Assembly: GCA_907165275.2 (NCBI GenBank)
Contig: OU015659.1
Span: 2,212,501 to 2,276,500, forward strand
From: Zygaena filipendulae
Taxonomy: Eukaryota > Arthropoda > Insecta > Lepidoptera > Zygaenidae
Length of the DNA stretch: 64,000 nucleotides
Reading direction: 5' to 3'
A program made the position numbers and the translations under genes. The notes below the pieces were generated by a model that saw only the letters and a program-made list of their open reading frames with translations, did no database searches and was not told the DNA's origin. Below are positions 62,601-64,000 of this stretch, one piece after another (the stretch's first letter is position 1; each line of letters starts with the position of its first letter).

Positions 62601-63061
62601 ACATTTCGCTATACCTACCTATACATATTTGTTGTTCTAATATACGTATTAATATTAACAGACAGCATGCATTATGTGGTAAAAGCAGTATTATACCTAT
62701 TGGGGGACGCGGGTATCTCGTCTGCGCAACTGCGCATACCTACGTCATTTAGTCAACATCAAGACTACATCAAGATATAAGTAATCATACATCAAGATTC
62801 AAGCGTGTATACCTAAACTCTATAGTATTGAATATTTATTGCCCTGAATAAAGAAAAATTCAAATAACAATAATGAGAATGACCTGCGTGGCGGCGATCC
62901 TCGTCTCCCACGCGGGGGAGCGCAGATGCTTCATCAGCCTGCCCAGCAGCCGGTGCAGCTCCTCGGGGTGCGCCTTCTGCACCTCGCCCAGCTGCCGCGC
63001 GGCCGCCCGCCTAGTGGCAGCACCGGCGCCGGCCTCCAGCAACACGAACAGCCGGTCTAAC
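23377..63061 (-). CDS. BTAF1: BTAF1/Mot1 TBP-removing SNF2 ATPase (32 exons, 5' end missing)
   Basis: Orthologue of human BTAF1, yeast Mot1 and Drosophila Hel89B, a nuclear ATPase that binds TATA-binding protein through HEAT repeats and uses ATP to remove it from DNA. Thirty-two exons, each bounded by AG and GT, join in one unbroken frame for 1,970 residues (residue 1 is the split codon at 63061), against 1,849 in human. Residues 1 to about 1390 form the HEAT/DUF3535 region. The ATPase follows: Walker A DDMGLGKT at 1411-1418, DEGH at 1517-1520, motif III SGTPIQNN across an exon junction, motif [12 protein letters not shown], and RAHRIGQ at 1846-1852. The stop TAA is at 23377-23379. Extra length comes from a linker repeat at 567-621 and Gly/Ala-rich insertions. 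The start codon and about 3-5 residues lie in an unseen upstream exon. No AATAAA lies within about 1.1 kb after the stop, so the transcript end is not placed. Identification is certain; individual splice sites are by eye. Confidence 0.97.
24298..24473 (-). CDS. BTAF1: BTAF1 visible exon 31 (motifs V and VI)
   Basis: Encodes [20 protein letters not shown] then [20 protein letters not shown] and [18 protein letters not shown], nearly identical to human. The arginine-finger motif RAHRIGQ is at 24360-24380. Donor ATGGG/GTGAGC. The following intron (23672-24297) has one SINE-like scrap (24207-24263). Confidence 0.98.
24507..24816 (+). mobile_element. MITE family B, copy 2, in a BTAF1 intron
   Basis: Full-length relative of the 8051-8374 element, from GTTGACTAATTTTTTTTAGT to the matching inverted end TAGTCAAC, with the same central GCGTGACGTCAC. 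Confidence 0.75.
25133..25214. repeat. TG/AC dinucleotide tract next to a BTAF1 donor
   Basis: TGTG-rich on the plus strand, so CACA-rich in the BTAF1 transcript, immediately after the donor of the exon at 25216-25510. Confidence 0.9.
25216..25510 (-). CDS. BTAF1: BTAF1 visible exon 30 (helicase lobe 2)
   Basis: Encodes QLLLDCGIG, a Gly-Ala/Gly-Val run from a six-base coding repeat (25414-25461), then [38 protein letters not shown] and [10 protein letters not shown], matching human lobe 2. Donor GCG/GTACGC runs into a long AC repeat in the transcript. The following intron (24474-25215) also holds a full MITE family B copy. Confidence 0.96.
25824..25972 (-). CDS. BTAF1: BTAF1 visible exon 29
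   Basis: Encodes [20 protein letters not shown] then [20 protein letters not shown] and KLPALK, matching human ALQYLRKLCNHPALVLTPQHP and SSLHDIQHAPKLSALK. Donor CTCAA/GTACGG splits the Lys codon, completed by the next exon. I recognise nothing in the 313-bp intron 25511-25823. Confidence 0.96.
26039..26270. mobile_element. Inverted-repeat element (MITE-like), BTAF1 intron
   Basis: Arms of 36 bp at 26039-26074 and 26235-26270 match at about 30 of 36 positions; both contain AGATAAGCAATA and GTTAACCCAC. The centre is AT-rich. Family unknown. Confidence 0.6.
26272..26780. mobile_element. Inverted-repeat element (MITE-like), adjacent
   Basis: Arms of roughly 60 bp share TTAGCTGCAAATNNTTACAG and GTATACNNNGTTATAA in inverted orientation. 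The interior holds a GAA run (26585-26605). It abuts the element at 26039-26270. Family unknown. Confidence 0.6.
26915..27088 (-). CDS. BTAF1: BTAF1 visible exon 28
   Basis: Encodes [20 protein letters not shown] then [20 protein letters not shown] and THVFQ, as human [33 protein letters not shown]. The insert between LYEHFSKS and HVFQ is about 20 residues shorter than in human. The following intron (25973-26914) carries two adjacent inverted-repeat elements (26039-26270 and 26272-26780). Confidence 0.97.
27598..27771 (-). CDS. BTAF1: BTAF1 visible exon 27
   Basis: Encodes [20 protein letters not shown] then [20 protein letters not shown] and ACEALHRQ, matching human through ALHRQ. Exactly 58 codons. 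A 27-bp piece of this exon (27701-27727) is repeated exactly in the intron just after its donor (27565-27591). The rest of that intron (27089-27597) has SINE-like repeats at 27140-27318 and 27510-27555. Confidence 0.97.
28046..28335. mobile_element. pogo/Tigger-like MITE
   Basis: A 290-bp element with inverted ends CAGTAGAATCTCACTAATCC (continuing GGCA) and a TA duplication at 28044-28045 and 28336-28337. The ends resemble pogo/Tigger termini in the Tc1-mariner superfamily. The interior is GC-rich and non-coding. Confidence 0.85.
28500..28702 (-). repeat. SINE-like dispersed repeat, BTAF1 intron
   Basis: Ends AGAGTGAAACCGCGCGAGAT then AGCTAGT, 19 bp from the donor of the exon at 28721-29016. 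Confidence 0.7.
28721..29016 (-). CDS. BTAF1: BTAF1 visible exon 26 (DEGH box)
   Basis: Encodes [55 protein letters not shown] and LILSGTPIQ. The DEGH catalytic box is at 28811-28822; motif III continues into the next exon. The following intron (27772-28720) holds a complete pogo-like MITE (28046-28335) and a SINE-like repeat (28500-28702). Confidence 0.98.
29320..29500 (-). CDS. BTAF1: BTAF1 visible exon 25 (Walker A)
   Basis: Encodes [20 protein letters not shown] then [10 protein letters not shown] and [13 protein letters not shown], matching human [30 protein letters not shown]. The ATP-binding DDMGLGKT spans 29420-29443. The 303-bp intron after it (29017-29319) is dominated by a GTGTG-rich plus-strand tract (29158-29300). 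Confidence 0.98.
29969..30204 (-). CDS. BTAF1: BTAF1 visible exon 24 (last HEAT segment and ATPase entry)
   Basis: Encodes [20 protein letters not shown] then [10 protein letters not shown] and [17 protein letters not shown], matching human GRMSDQTDSVRFMATQCFATLIRLMPL and NYKIPVPINAELRKYQQ. It links the HEAT array to the SNF2 domain. The 468-bp intron after it (29501-29968) contains a SINE-like repeat at 29560-29733. Confidence 0.97.
31016..31151 (-). CDS. BTAF1: BTAF1 visible exon 23 (HEAT repeat)
   Basis: Encodes [20 protein letters not shown] then [11 protein letters not shown], nearly identical to human [30 protein letters not shown]. Ends with one base before GTAACG. The following intron (30205-31015) has a SINE-like copy at 30808-30992 and an AC/GC dinucleotide run (30207-30245) against the next acceptor. 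Confidence 0.97.
31895..32000. repeat. GGTGAG-type minisatellite next to a BTAF1 donor
   Basis: Repeated GAGGTGAGGTGA units merging into a 22-bp unit (GTAAGGTGTGGTGAGTGTGG plus AG) present twice near 31957-32000. Confidence 0.85.
32013..32248 (-). CDS. BTAF1: BTAF1 visible exon 22 (HEAT repeat)
   Basis: Encodes [20 protein letters not shown] and [19 protein letters not shown], matching human ELVNSLQVFETAAASM and [18 protein letters not shown]. Donor GAG/GTCAGC. The following intron (31152-32012) begins with a plus-strand GGTGAG/GGTGTGGTGAGTG minisatellite (31895-32000); the rest is AT-rich without a recognised element. Confidence 0.96.
32793..32940 (-). CDS. BTAF1: BTAF1 visible exon 21 (HEAT repeat)
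   Basis: Encodes [20 protein letters not shown] then [15 protein letters not shown], matching human QRRGAEFALTTIVKHFGGEMAVKLPHLWDAMVGPL. Acceptor GGCGCAG, donor AGCG/GTGAGT. The following 544-bp intron (32249-32792) has only a SINE-like scrap at 32290-32330. Confidence 0.96.
33461..33600 (-). CDS. BTAF1: BTAF1 visible exon 20
   Basis: Encodes [20 protein letters not shown] then a basic/Ala run and [12 protein letters not shown], matching human HRGIITLYRHQKAAFAITSRRG. Acceptor CTCAG, donor GAG/GTCGGT. The 520-bp intron after it (32941-33460) holds a MITE family B fragment at 33090-33220. Confidence 0.93.
34152..34782. repeat. Cluster of SINE-like repeats, BTAF1 intron
   Basis: Two plus-strand copies in tandem (from 34152 and about 34318, sharing TCACTCAGGATCACT) followed by two nested minus-strand pieces ending at CTAGT 34782, only about 40 bp from the next exon. 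Confidence 0.7.
34823..34953 (-). CDS. BTAF1: BTAF1 visible exon 19 (variable acidic linker)
   Basis: Encodes [20 protein letters not shown] then a Ser/Glu and Pro/Ala-rich segment, in the place of the variable human stretch after LCVDP. The linker is not conserved; placement rests on the CDP match, phase (AG/G in, one base out) and splice signals. The following intron (33601-34822) is largely made of four SINE-like copies. Confidence 0.88.
36182..36400 (-). CDS. BTAF1: BTAF1 visible exon 18 (HEAT repeat)
   Basis: Encodes [20 protein letters not shown] then [21 protein letters not shown] and [18 protein letters not shown], closely matching human LQQLPEKLNPIIKPLMETIKKEE and TPCPNSKIIKNLCSSL. 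Strong anchor for the frame. The 1228-bp intron after it (34954-36181) has SINE-like pieces (35185-35240, 35475-35640) and a MITE family B fragment (35255-35395). Confidence 0.97.
36833..37068. mobile_element. MITE family A, copy 3, in a BTAF1 intron
   Basis: Full-length 236-bp copy with TAA at 36830-36832 and 37069-37071. It lies 63 bp from the donor of the BTAF1 exon at 37132-37274. Confidence 0.9.
37132..37274 (-). CDS. BTAF1: BTAF1 visible exon 17
   Basis: Encodes [20 protein letters not shown] then [21 protein letters not shown], standing in for the human VLTIDQASDLVTTVF region. Leaves two bases before GTGAGT. The following intron (36401-37131) begins with GGGCGGT simple repeat and contains a complete TAA-flanked MITE and a SINE-like repeat. 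Confidence 0.92.
37795..37891 (-). CDS. BTAF1: BTAF1 visible exon 16
   Basis: Encodes [20 protein letters not shown] then [13 protein letters not shown]. It is AT-richer than its neighbours and interrupted as an ORF, so it was found from phase (AG before, phase 0 after) and from similarity to the human helix after LYYDEIAV. Acceptor TATTTCAG, donor CAG/GTATGT. The intron after it (37275-37794) holds only AT-rich sequence with a scrap also seen near 31450. Confidence 0.9.
37970..38103. repeat. Short foldback element, BTAF1 intron
   Basis: Ends CAGACGCGGATCT and its complement AGATCCGCGCCTG differ at one base. A G-run and a C-run face each other inside. A similar single end is seen near 29085. 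Confidence 0.5.
38212..38315 (-). CDS. BTAF1: BTAF1 visible exon 15
   Basis: Encodes [20 protein letters not shown] and NCN, matching human LLDILSEHLYYDEIAV. Leaves two bases (AG) before GTCTGG, a non-consensus but plausible donor. The 320-bp intron that follows (37892-38211) holds a small inverted-repeat element at 37970-38103 and an AC-rich run. Confidence 0.93.
38847..39032 (-). CDS. BTAF1: BTAF1 visible exon 14
   Basis: Encodes [20 protein letters not shown], matching human LLLFHLNSKSALQRISVALV, followed by a Pro/Ala/Ser-rich tail with six Ala in a row and SAP repeats before SDNM. Phase 0 at both ends. The following intron (38316-38846) carries a pogo-like terminal sequence near 38449 and a SINE-like repeat at 38610-38805. 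Confidence 0.93.
39775..39860 (-). CDS. BTAF1: BTAF1 visible exon 13
   Basis: An 86-base exon encoding [20 protein letters not shown] and ESPIHCYVK, standing in place of the human LCCCICDPG region. Placed by phase, a good acceptor (TTGGCAG) and a good donor (AAG/GTGAGG) more than by similarity. The following intron (39033-39774) holds a SINE tail (39520-39720) and a SINE-like repeat (39290-39475). Confidence 0.88.
40391..40559 (-). CDS. BTAF1: BTAF1 visible exon 12
   Basis: Encodes a variable Ala-rich start, then [18 protein letters not shown], matching human TRDFVVMRARMMAAKLLG. Acceptor GTACAG, donor CTCG/GTGCGT, leaving one base. I recognise nothing in the following intron 39861-40390 (530 bp). 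Confidence 0.93.
41215..41358 (-). CDS. BTAF1: BTAF1 visible exon 11 (HEAT repeat)
   Basis: Encodes [20 protein letters not shown] then [23 protein letters not shown], matching human VWMELLSKASVQYVVAAACPWMGAWLCLMMQPSHLPIDLNMLL. Exactly 48 codons, phase 0. The 655-bp intron after it (40560-41214) contains three SINE-like repeat copies and little else. Confidence 0.97.
41531..41686 (-). repeat. SINE-like dispersed repeat, BTAF1 intron
   Basis: Well-preserved copy, AATCACGCAAAAACGGCTGA through ACCGCGGGTGAAACCGCGGG to CTAGT. A second copy of the same subtype is at 41981-42155. Confidence 0.8.
42160..42430 (-). mobile_element. tRNA-derived SINE, BTAF1 intron
   Basis: On the minus strand the head carries an A box TGGCGCAGTAGG (42408-42419) and a B box GTTTGATTCCC (42373-42383), the spacing of an RNA polymerase III promoter. 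The body contains the GATCCCACACTAAGC..AAGCTTGTGTCGTGG block, which also occurs near 39520-39720, 41880-41975 and 46310-46380. Confidence 0.75.
42541..42642 (-). mobile_element. tRNA-derived SINE head, next to a BTAF1 donor
   Basis: Minus strand reads a perfect B box GGTTCGATTCCCGG (42580-42593); the A box is degenerate. It begins about 9 nt after the donor of the exon at 42652-43126. Confidence 0.6.
42652..43126 (-). CDS. BTAF1: BTAF1 visible exon 10 (HEAT repeat with coding minisatellite)
   Basis: The longest exon (475 bp). It begins [20 protein letters not shown], as human LVPRVWPFLHHTISSVRRAAL, and ends [20 protein letters not shown]. Between them lies an insertion of five 11-residue units (42787-42951) of consensus xDxSxxSDxGK, which human lacks. 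Donor CAA/GTGAGT. The following intron (41359-42651) is full of SINEs, one beginning just after the donor. Confidence 0.95.
43296..43567 (-). CDS. BTAF1: BTAF1 visible exon 9 (HEAT repeat)
   Basis: Encodes [20 protein letters not shown], then an Ala/Gly-rich run and [20 protein letters not shown], matching human IIEGLQDLDDDVRAVAAASL and LLELDDLTASTNSIMTLLS. Leaves two bases (CA) before GTAAGC. The Ala/Gly run replaces less biased sequence in human. The short following intron (43127-43295) has one minus-strand SINE-like scrap. Confidence 0.95.
43896..44072 (-). CDS. BTAF1: BTAF1 visible exon 8 (HEAT repeat)
   Basis: Encodes [20 protein letters not shown] and [19 protein letters not shown], identical over [15 protein letters not shown] to human. 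Exactly 59 codons, phase 0 at both ends. The following 328-bp intron (43568-43895) holds a fragment of MITE family B (43635-43750) and a SINE-like 3' end (43766-43830). Confidence 0.97.
44170..44393 (+). repeat. SINE-like dispersed repeat, BTAF1 intron
   Basis: CTAGTTGTGCCCCGCGGTTT to ATTAGTAGGAT with an internal ATCC array. A reverse copy of this subtype is at 51658-51886. Confidence 0.8.
44871..44966 (-). CDS. BTAF1: BTAF1 visible exon 7 (HEAT repeat)
   Basis: A 32-codon exon reading [20 protein letters not shown] then [12 protein letters not shown], almost the human [28 protein letters not shown]. Acceptor TTTCAG, donor CAG/GTACGA. Its base composition is balanced, unlike the GC-rich exons on both sides. 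The intron after it (44073-44870) carries a SINE-like repeat at 44170-44393. Confidence 0.96.
45475..45683 (-). CDS. BTAF1: BTAF1 visible exon 6 (HEAT repeat)
   Basis: Encodes [20 protein letters not shown] then [16 protein letters not shown], matching human [33 protein letters not shown]. Ends TPQQ in phase 0 before a donor that runs straight into a GT-rich plus-strand tract (45395-45473). The rest of the 508-bp intron (44967-45474) holds nothing I recognise. Confidence 0.95.
45875..46005 (+). repeat. Dispersed repeat with GTCCACTGCTGGACATA motif
   Basis: Contains ATCATCATCATATCAACGG and GACGTCCACTGCTGGACATA followed by CCTCCTCCTTCC, a common insect repeat. It lies just upstream of the BTAF1 exon at 46056-46281 on the plus-strand map. 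Confidence 0.65.
46056..46281 (-). CDS. BTAF1: BTAF1 visible exon 5 (basic linker, likely nuclear-localising)
   Basis: Encodes a basic segment [20 protein letters not shown], then a Thr/Pro/Ala-rich stretch and [15 protein letters not shown]. It corresponds to the human NRQKNKAKRMAKLFAKQRS linker. The two Lys/Arg clusters are plausible nuclear import signals (inference). The TPT/TAP stretch is low complexity. The following intron (45684-46055) holds a CATCATCATC-type dispersed repeat. Confidence 0.92.
46723..46877 (-). CDS. BTAF1: BTAF1 visible exon 4
   Basis: Encodes [20 protein letters not shown] and an acidic SNEDLL segment, aligned with the human KERIARQRKLLQKKLGL helix and FNDEDL motif. 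Acceptor TTGCAG/AC, donor AAGG/GTGAGA, ends in phase 0. The 441-bp intron that follows (46282-46722) holds a SINE tail and one SINE-like repeat. Confidence 0.93.
46960..47215 (+). repeat. Dispersed repeat with GTGCGAGTCAGACTCG motif
   Basis: Reads CGGCCAAGTGCGAGTCAGAC, GAAGGGTTCCGTACC and ends in a GACAGACGGACAGACAGACG block and TACCGAACCC. A familiar insect repeat; a related piece is at 59230-59490. Confidence 0.65.
47425..47663. repeat. Perfect 31-bp inverted repeat near a BTAF1 donor
   Basis: Arms 47425-47455 (ACATCGACCACACAGCCCAT and 11 more) and 47633-47663 are exact complements, 177 bp apart. The right arm ends 18 bp from the exon at 47682-47825. Two direct GCCGTGATTGGYTAATTCA repeats lie between the arms. 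Confidence 0.9.
47682..47825 (-). CDS. BTAF1: BTAF1 visible exon 3
   Basis: Completes the split Glu codon, then [20 protein letters not shown] and a [17 protein letters not shown] stretch, matching the human FDRFDICRLLQHGASLLGS region. Donor GCTG/GTACGT. The following intron (46878-47681) starts, 18 bases past the donor, with one arm of a 31-bp inverted repeat and also carries a dispersed repeat at 46960-47215. Confidence 0.93.
48168..48448 (-). mobile_element. MITE family B, copy 3
   Basis: Reverse-orientation copy of the same family, with the same TTAGTCCG-type ends and GCGTGACGTCAC core, in the large BTAF1 intron. More diverged; ends approximate. Confidence 0.65.
49781..50411 (+). mobile_element. 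MITE family C, copy 1 (about 630 bp, TA-flanked)
   Basis: Inverted ends GGGTACTTGCATGAA; flanked by TA at 49779-49780 and 50412-50413. Nearly identical through its length to the copy at 61254-61887, so both are fairly recent. No intact ORF. The TA target points to a Tc1/mariner-like origin (inference). Confidence 0.85.
50503..50535. repeat. Perfect 15-bp hairpin
   Basis: CTCAGACGAAATAAA, a 3-nt spacer, then the exact complement. Located in the large BTAF1 intron, about 90 bp past a MITE. Confidence 0.85.
51658..51886 (-). repeat. SINE-like dispersed repeat, large BTAF1 intron
   Basis: Reverse copy with a GGAT tetranucleotide array, ending CGCGGGGCACAACTAGT. Further copies in this intron lie at about 47890-48070, 48690-48858, 52100-52275, 54190-54525, 55015-55185 and 57712-57962. 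Confidence 0.8.
52440..52600 (+). repeat. Dispersed repeat with GTCATAGGGGGCATAC motif
   Basis: Contains GTCATAGGGGGCATACGAGC, CGCCCATGGACA and GTGCAGGTGCGTTGCAGACC. A short second copy is at 10622-10675. Confidence 0.6.
52857..53350 (+). mobile_element. PIF/Harbinger-type element, non-autonomous, with transposase remnant
   Basis: A 494-bp element with perfect 17-bp terminal inverted repeats TGCTACGTTCACACGCG and a direct TTA duplication at 52854-52856 and 53351-53353, as expected for PIF/Harbinger. Inside, a 31-codon ORF (52985-53080) starts [20 protein letters not shown] and ends in a Lys-rich tail, resembling the start of HARBI1-like transposases; the rest of the gene is gone. It is markedly GC-rich and sits in the large BTAF1 intron. 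Confidence 0.85.
55287..55317. repeat. Short hairpin
   Basis: GGTACC-AA-CTCAGA-CGAAA-TCTGAG-GGTACC folds back on itself. It shares CTCAGACGAAAT with the hairpin at 50503-50535. Confidence 0.75.
56958..57361. repeat. Tandem duplication, two 202-bp units
   Basis: Units 56958-57159 and 57160-57361 differ at about two positions (AAAGCGG/AAACCGG; AAGGCC/AAGGTC). The very high identity implies a recent duplication, or an assembly artefact. Confidence 0.9.
58492..59178. mobile_element. AACCGACTTCC repeat element with an internal duplication
   Basis: Left end TTTTTTAACCGACTTCCAAA pairs with TTTTTGGAAGTCGG near 59151. Inside, a segment of about 270 bp occurs twice in tandem (from about 58620 and about 58890; both contain CTTTCGGAAAGCAAAATTTG). 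This AACCGACTTCC motif is common in insect genomes. A 121-codon ORF (58535-58900) spans part of it and resembles nothing I know. Confidence 0.6.
59930..60229 (+). mobile_element. Hairpin-bearing repeat family D, copy 2
   Basis: Uninterrupted copy of the family, with the hairpin at 60166-60185 and a 3' end CTCTCTAG followed by T. In the large BTAF1 intron. Confidence 0.6.
60295..60518 (+). mobile_element. Hairpin-bearing repeat family D, copy 3 (diverged)
   Basis: More diverged copy directly following copy 2. The hairpin is degenerate (GTTGGAGCATTTAATTTTGC), but the end is again CTCTCTAG followed by T, the point where the three copies stop matching. Confidence 0.5.
60708..60771 (-). CDS. BTAF1: BTAF1 visible exon 2
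   Basis: A 64-base exon encoding [14 protein letters not shown] followed by SSIAVKK, aligned with the human AVEAIVKNVPEWNP segment. Acceptor TTCACAG, donor AAAG/GTAAGC; it starts in phase 0 and leaves one base. It is too short for an ORF search and was found by homology. It is separated from the next exon by the 12.9-kb intron 47826-60707, the main transposon sink of the gene. Confidence 0.93.
61254..61887 (+). mobile_element. MITE family C, copy 2
   Basis: Same orientation and content as the copy at 49781-50411, with a few point changes, small indels and an altered left end (GGGTGGTAC). TA flanks at 61252-61253 and 61888-61889. It lies in the first visible BTAF1 intron. Confidence 0.85.
62884..63061 (-). 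CDS. BTAF1: BTAF1 visible exon 1 (N-terminal HEAT repeat)
   Basis: Begins after an AG at 63062-63063 with the last base of a split codon, then [11 protein letters not shown], and ends ETRIAATQ before GT. This matches the extreme N-terminus of BTAF1, the first TBP-contacting HEAT repeat. A short upstream exon with the ATG is expected; no ATG with a donor in the required phase is visible in 63062-64000. The following intron (60772-62883) holds a complete TA-flanked MITE and a repeat scrap near 60930. Confidence 0.93.
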
Positions 63062-64000
63062 CTGGGAGGTGGCGCGAGACCAGAGTGGGCAAAAGAGCAT
63101 TTAAAAAAAAAACCACGATCACGTAATAATTAATACCGACAACTGAAAAGGTAGGTATTTGGACTAAGCGACAAAAATGAAAGTTGCAGGAGAGCGATTT
63201 AAAGTTTAATTTTTCAAACAATACGAAAAAAAAAAATCATTAGACATGAAAATTGTACTAGTACAGTCAACAGCTAAAGTAGATGATCAAAATCGGAAAT
63301 TCAATACTAATGATCGGAGTTCGCGTCAGAACTATGTGGCGTCGAAGTGATTCAAAACTATCTGATTGTAAATTATACCAAACATTTACAACTACTTAGT
63401 ACAGCCGCCATATTATATTCGTGATCAGTTTTGACTCCCAAAGTTATAAACTCAAATCGCATCAGAACTAAGAAGTGAAATTTTTTTTTAAACTTGTGAA
63501 CAGTTAAAATCAAAAATTAAATTATGAAACTGAGGCCACGGTTCAAAATTAGTATACTAAAGCAGATTTCCGTTAAAAACGTAAGAAAATTATATTTCTT
63601 GAACATTTATAATTTGAATGTATGAATAAATATTGTTATTAATATTTTTTTTATTTTTGTCCTCTGCTCAGTTTTTTCCGTAAAACATAACAAATTAAAT
63701 TACTGGGATAATTATAAAATAGGTAGTTTAATTGGTCCATGGTATAGATGAATTATTTGCCTCATGATCACGTGGCCTCAGTTTTATCATTTAATTTTAG
63801 ATTTTAACAGTTCACTAGGTAACGAGTGGTGTACGGCAGCCTCTATATACGTAAATGTATGCTTCTATCTTTGCTTCTATATTATGTTACTTTTTTTATG
63901 AAATCTACATCATCGGATAGACAAAACCAACTTATAATGGCTTTATAAGAAGCAATTCTTGCGCCAGCATCATAAATTCCTGTAATCGCATTAATTGCGT

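Noticed and set aside
63062..64000. Search for the first BTAF1 exon with the start codon
   Set aside because: No minus-strand ATG is followed by a donor that leaves the two bases needed to join 63061; the exon is probably beyond the window.

Overview
The window is a piece of an insect nuclear genome, almost certainly a moth or butterfly. The evidence is AT-rich non-coding DNA, GT-AG introns, and dozens of copies of the dispersed repeat that reads CTAGCTG..CCCGCGGTTTCACCCGCG and usually ends in TTTATAATATTAGTA, a pattern familiar from lepidopteran genomes. Species cannot be told from the sequence.

One gene dominates: the minus-strand orthologue of BTAF1/Mot1 (Hel89B in Drosophila), the Swi2/Snf2 ATPase that strips TATA-binding protein from DNA. 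I could place 32 coding exons between 63061 and the stop codon at 23377. Every exon joins its neighbours in a compatible phase, giving 1,970 continuous residues. Only the start codon and roughly 3-5 residues are missing; they must lie in an upstream exon beyond 63061 that I could not find. Exon order follows the protein: an N-terminal TBP-binding HEAT array (63061 down to about 29969), then the SNF2 ATPase with Walker A (29420-29443), the DEGH box (28811-28822) and the RAHRIGQ motif (24360-24380), then the C-terminal tail. Many exons are very GC-rich and lie in AT-rich introns. Three carry lineage-specific low-complexity or repeat insertions.

The introns are short to medium (169-2112 bp) except the second visible one, which is 12.9 kb and packed with mobile-element remnants. 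Intronic elements with visible ends include a PIF/Harbinger-type element with a remnant transposase N-terminus and TTA target duplication, a pogo-like TA-flanked MITE, a pair of roughly 630-bp TA-flanked elements, a three-copy family flanked by TAA, tRNA-derived SINEs, a 202-bp tandem duplication and several further inverted-repeat elements.

Positions 1 to about 23,300 lie downstream of BTAF1 and hold no convincing protein gene. What I see there are MITEs and SINE-like repeats, a TATA/initiator pair with a possible non-coding first exon on the plus strand (6808-6981), a diverged fragment resembling the end of mitochondrial inner-membrane protease subunit 2 (11164-11301), and inverted repeats. 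I found no tRNA, rRNA, CRISPR array or bacterial-type feature. No new multi-gene system is evident; the most notable signals are inside BTAF1 and among its intronic elements.
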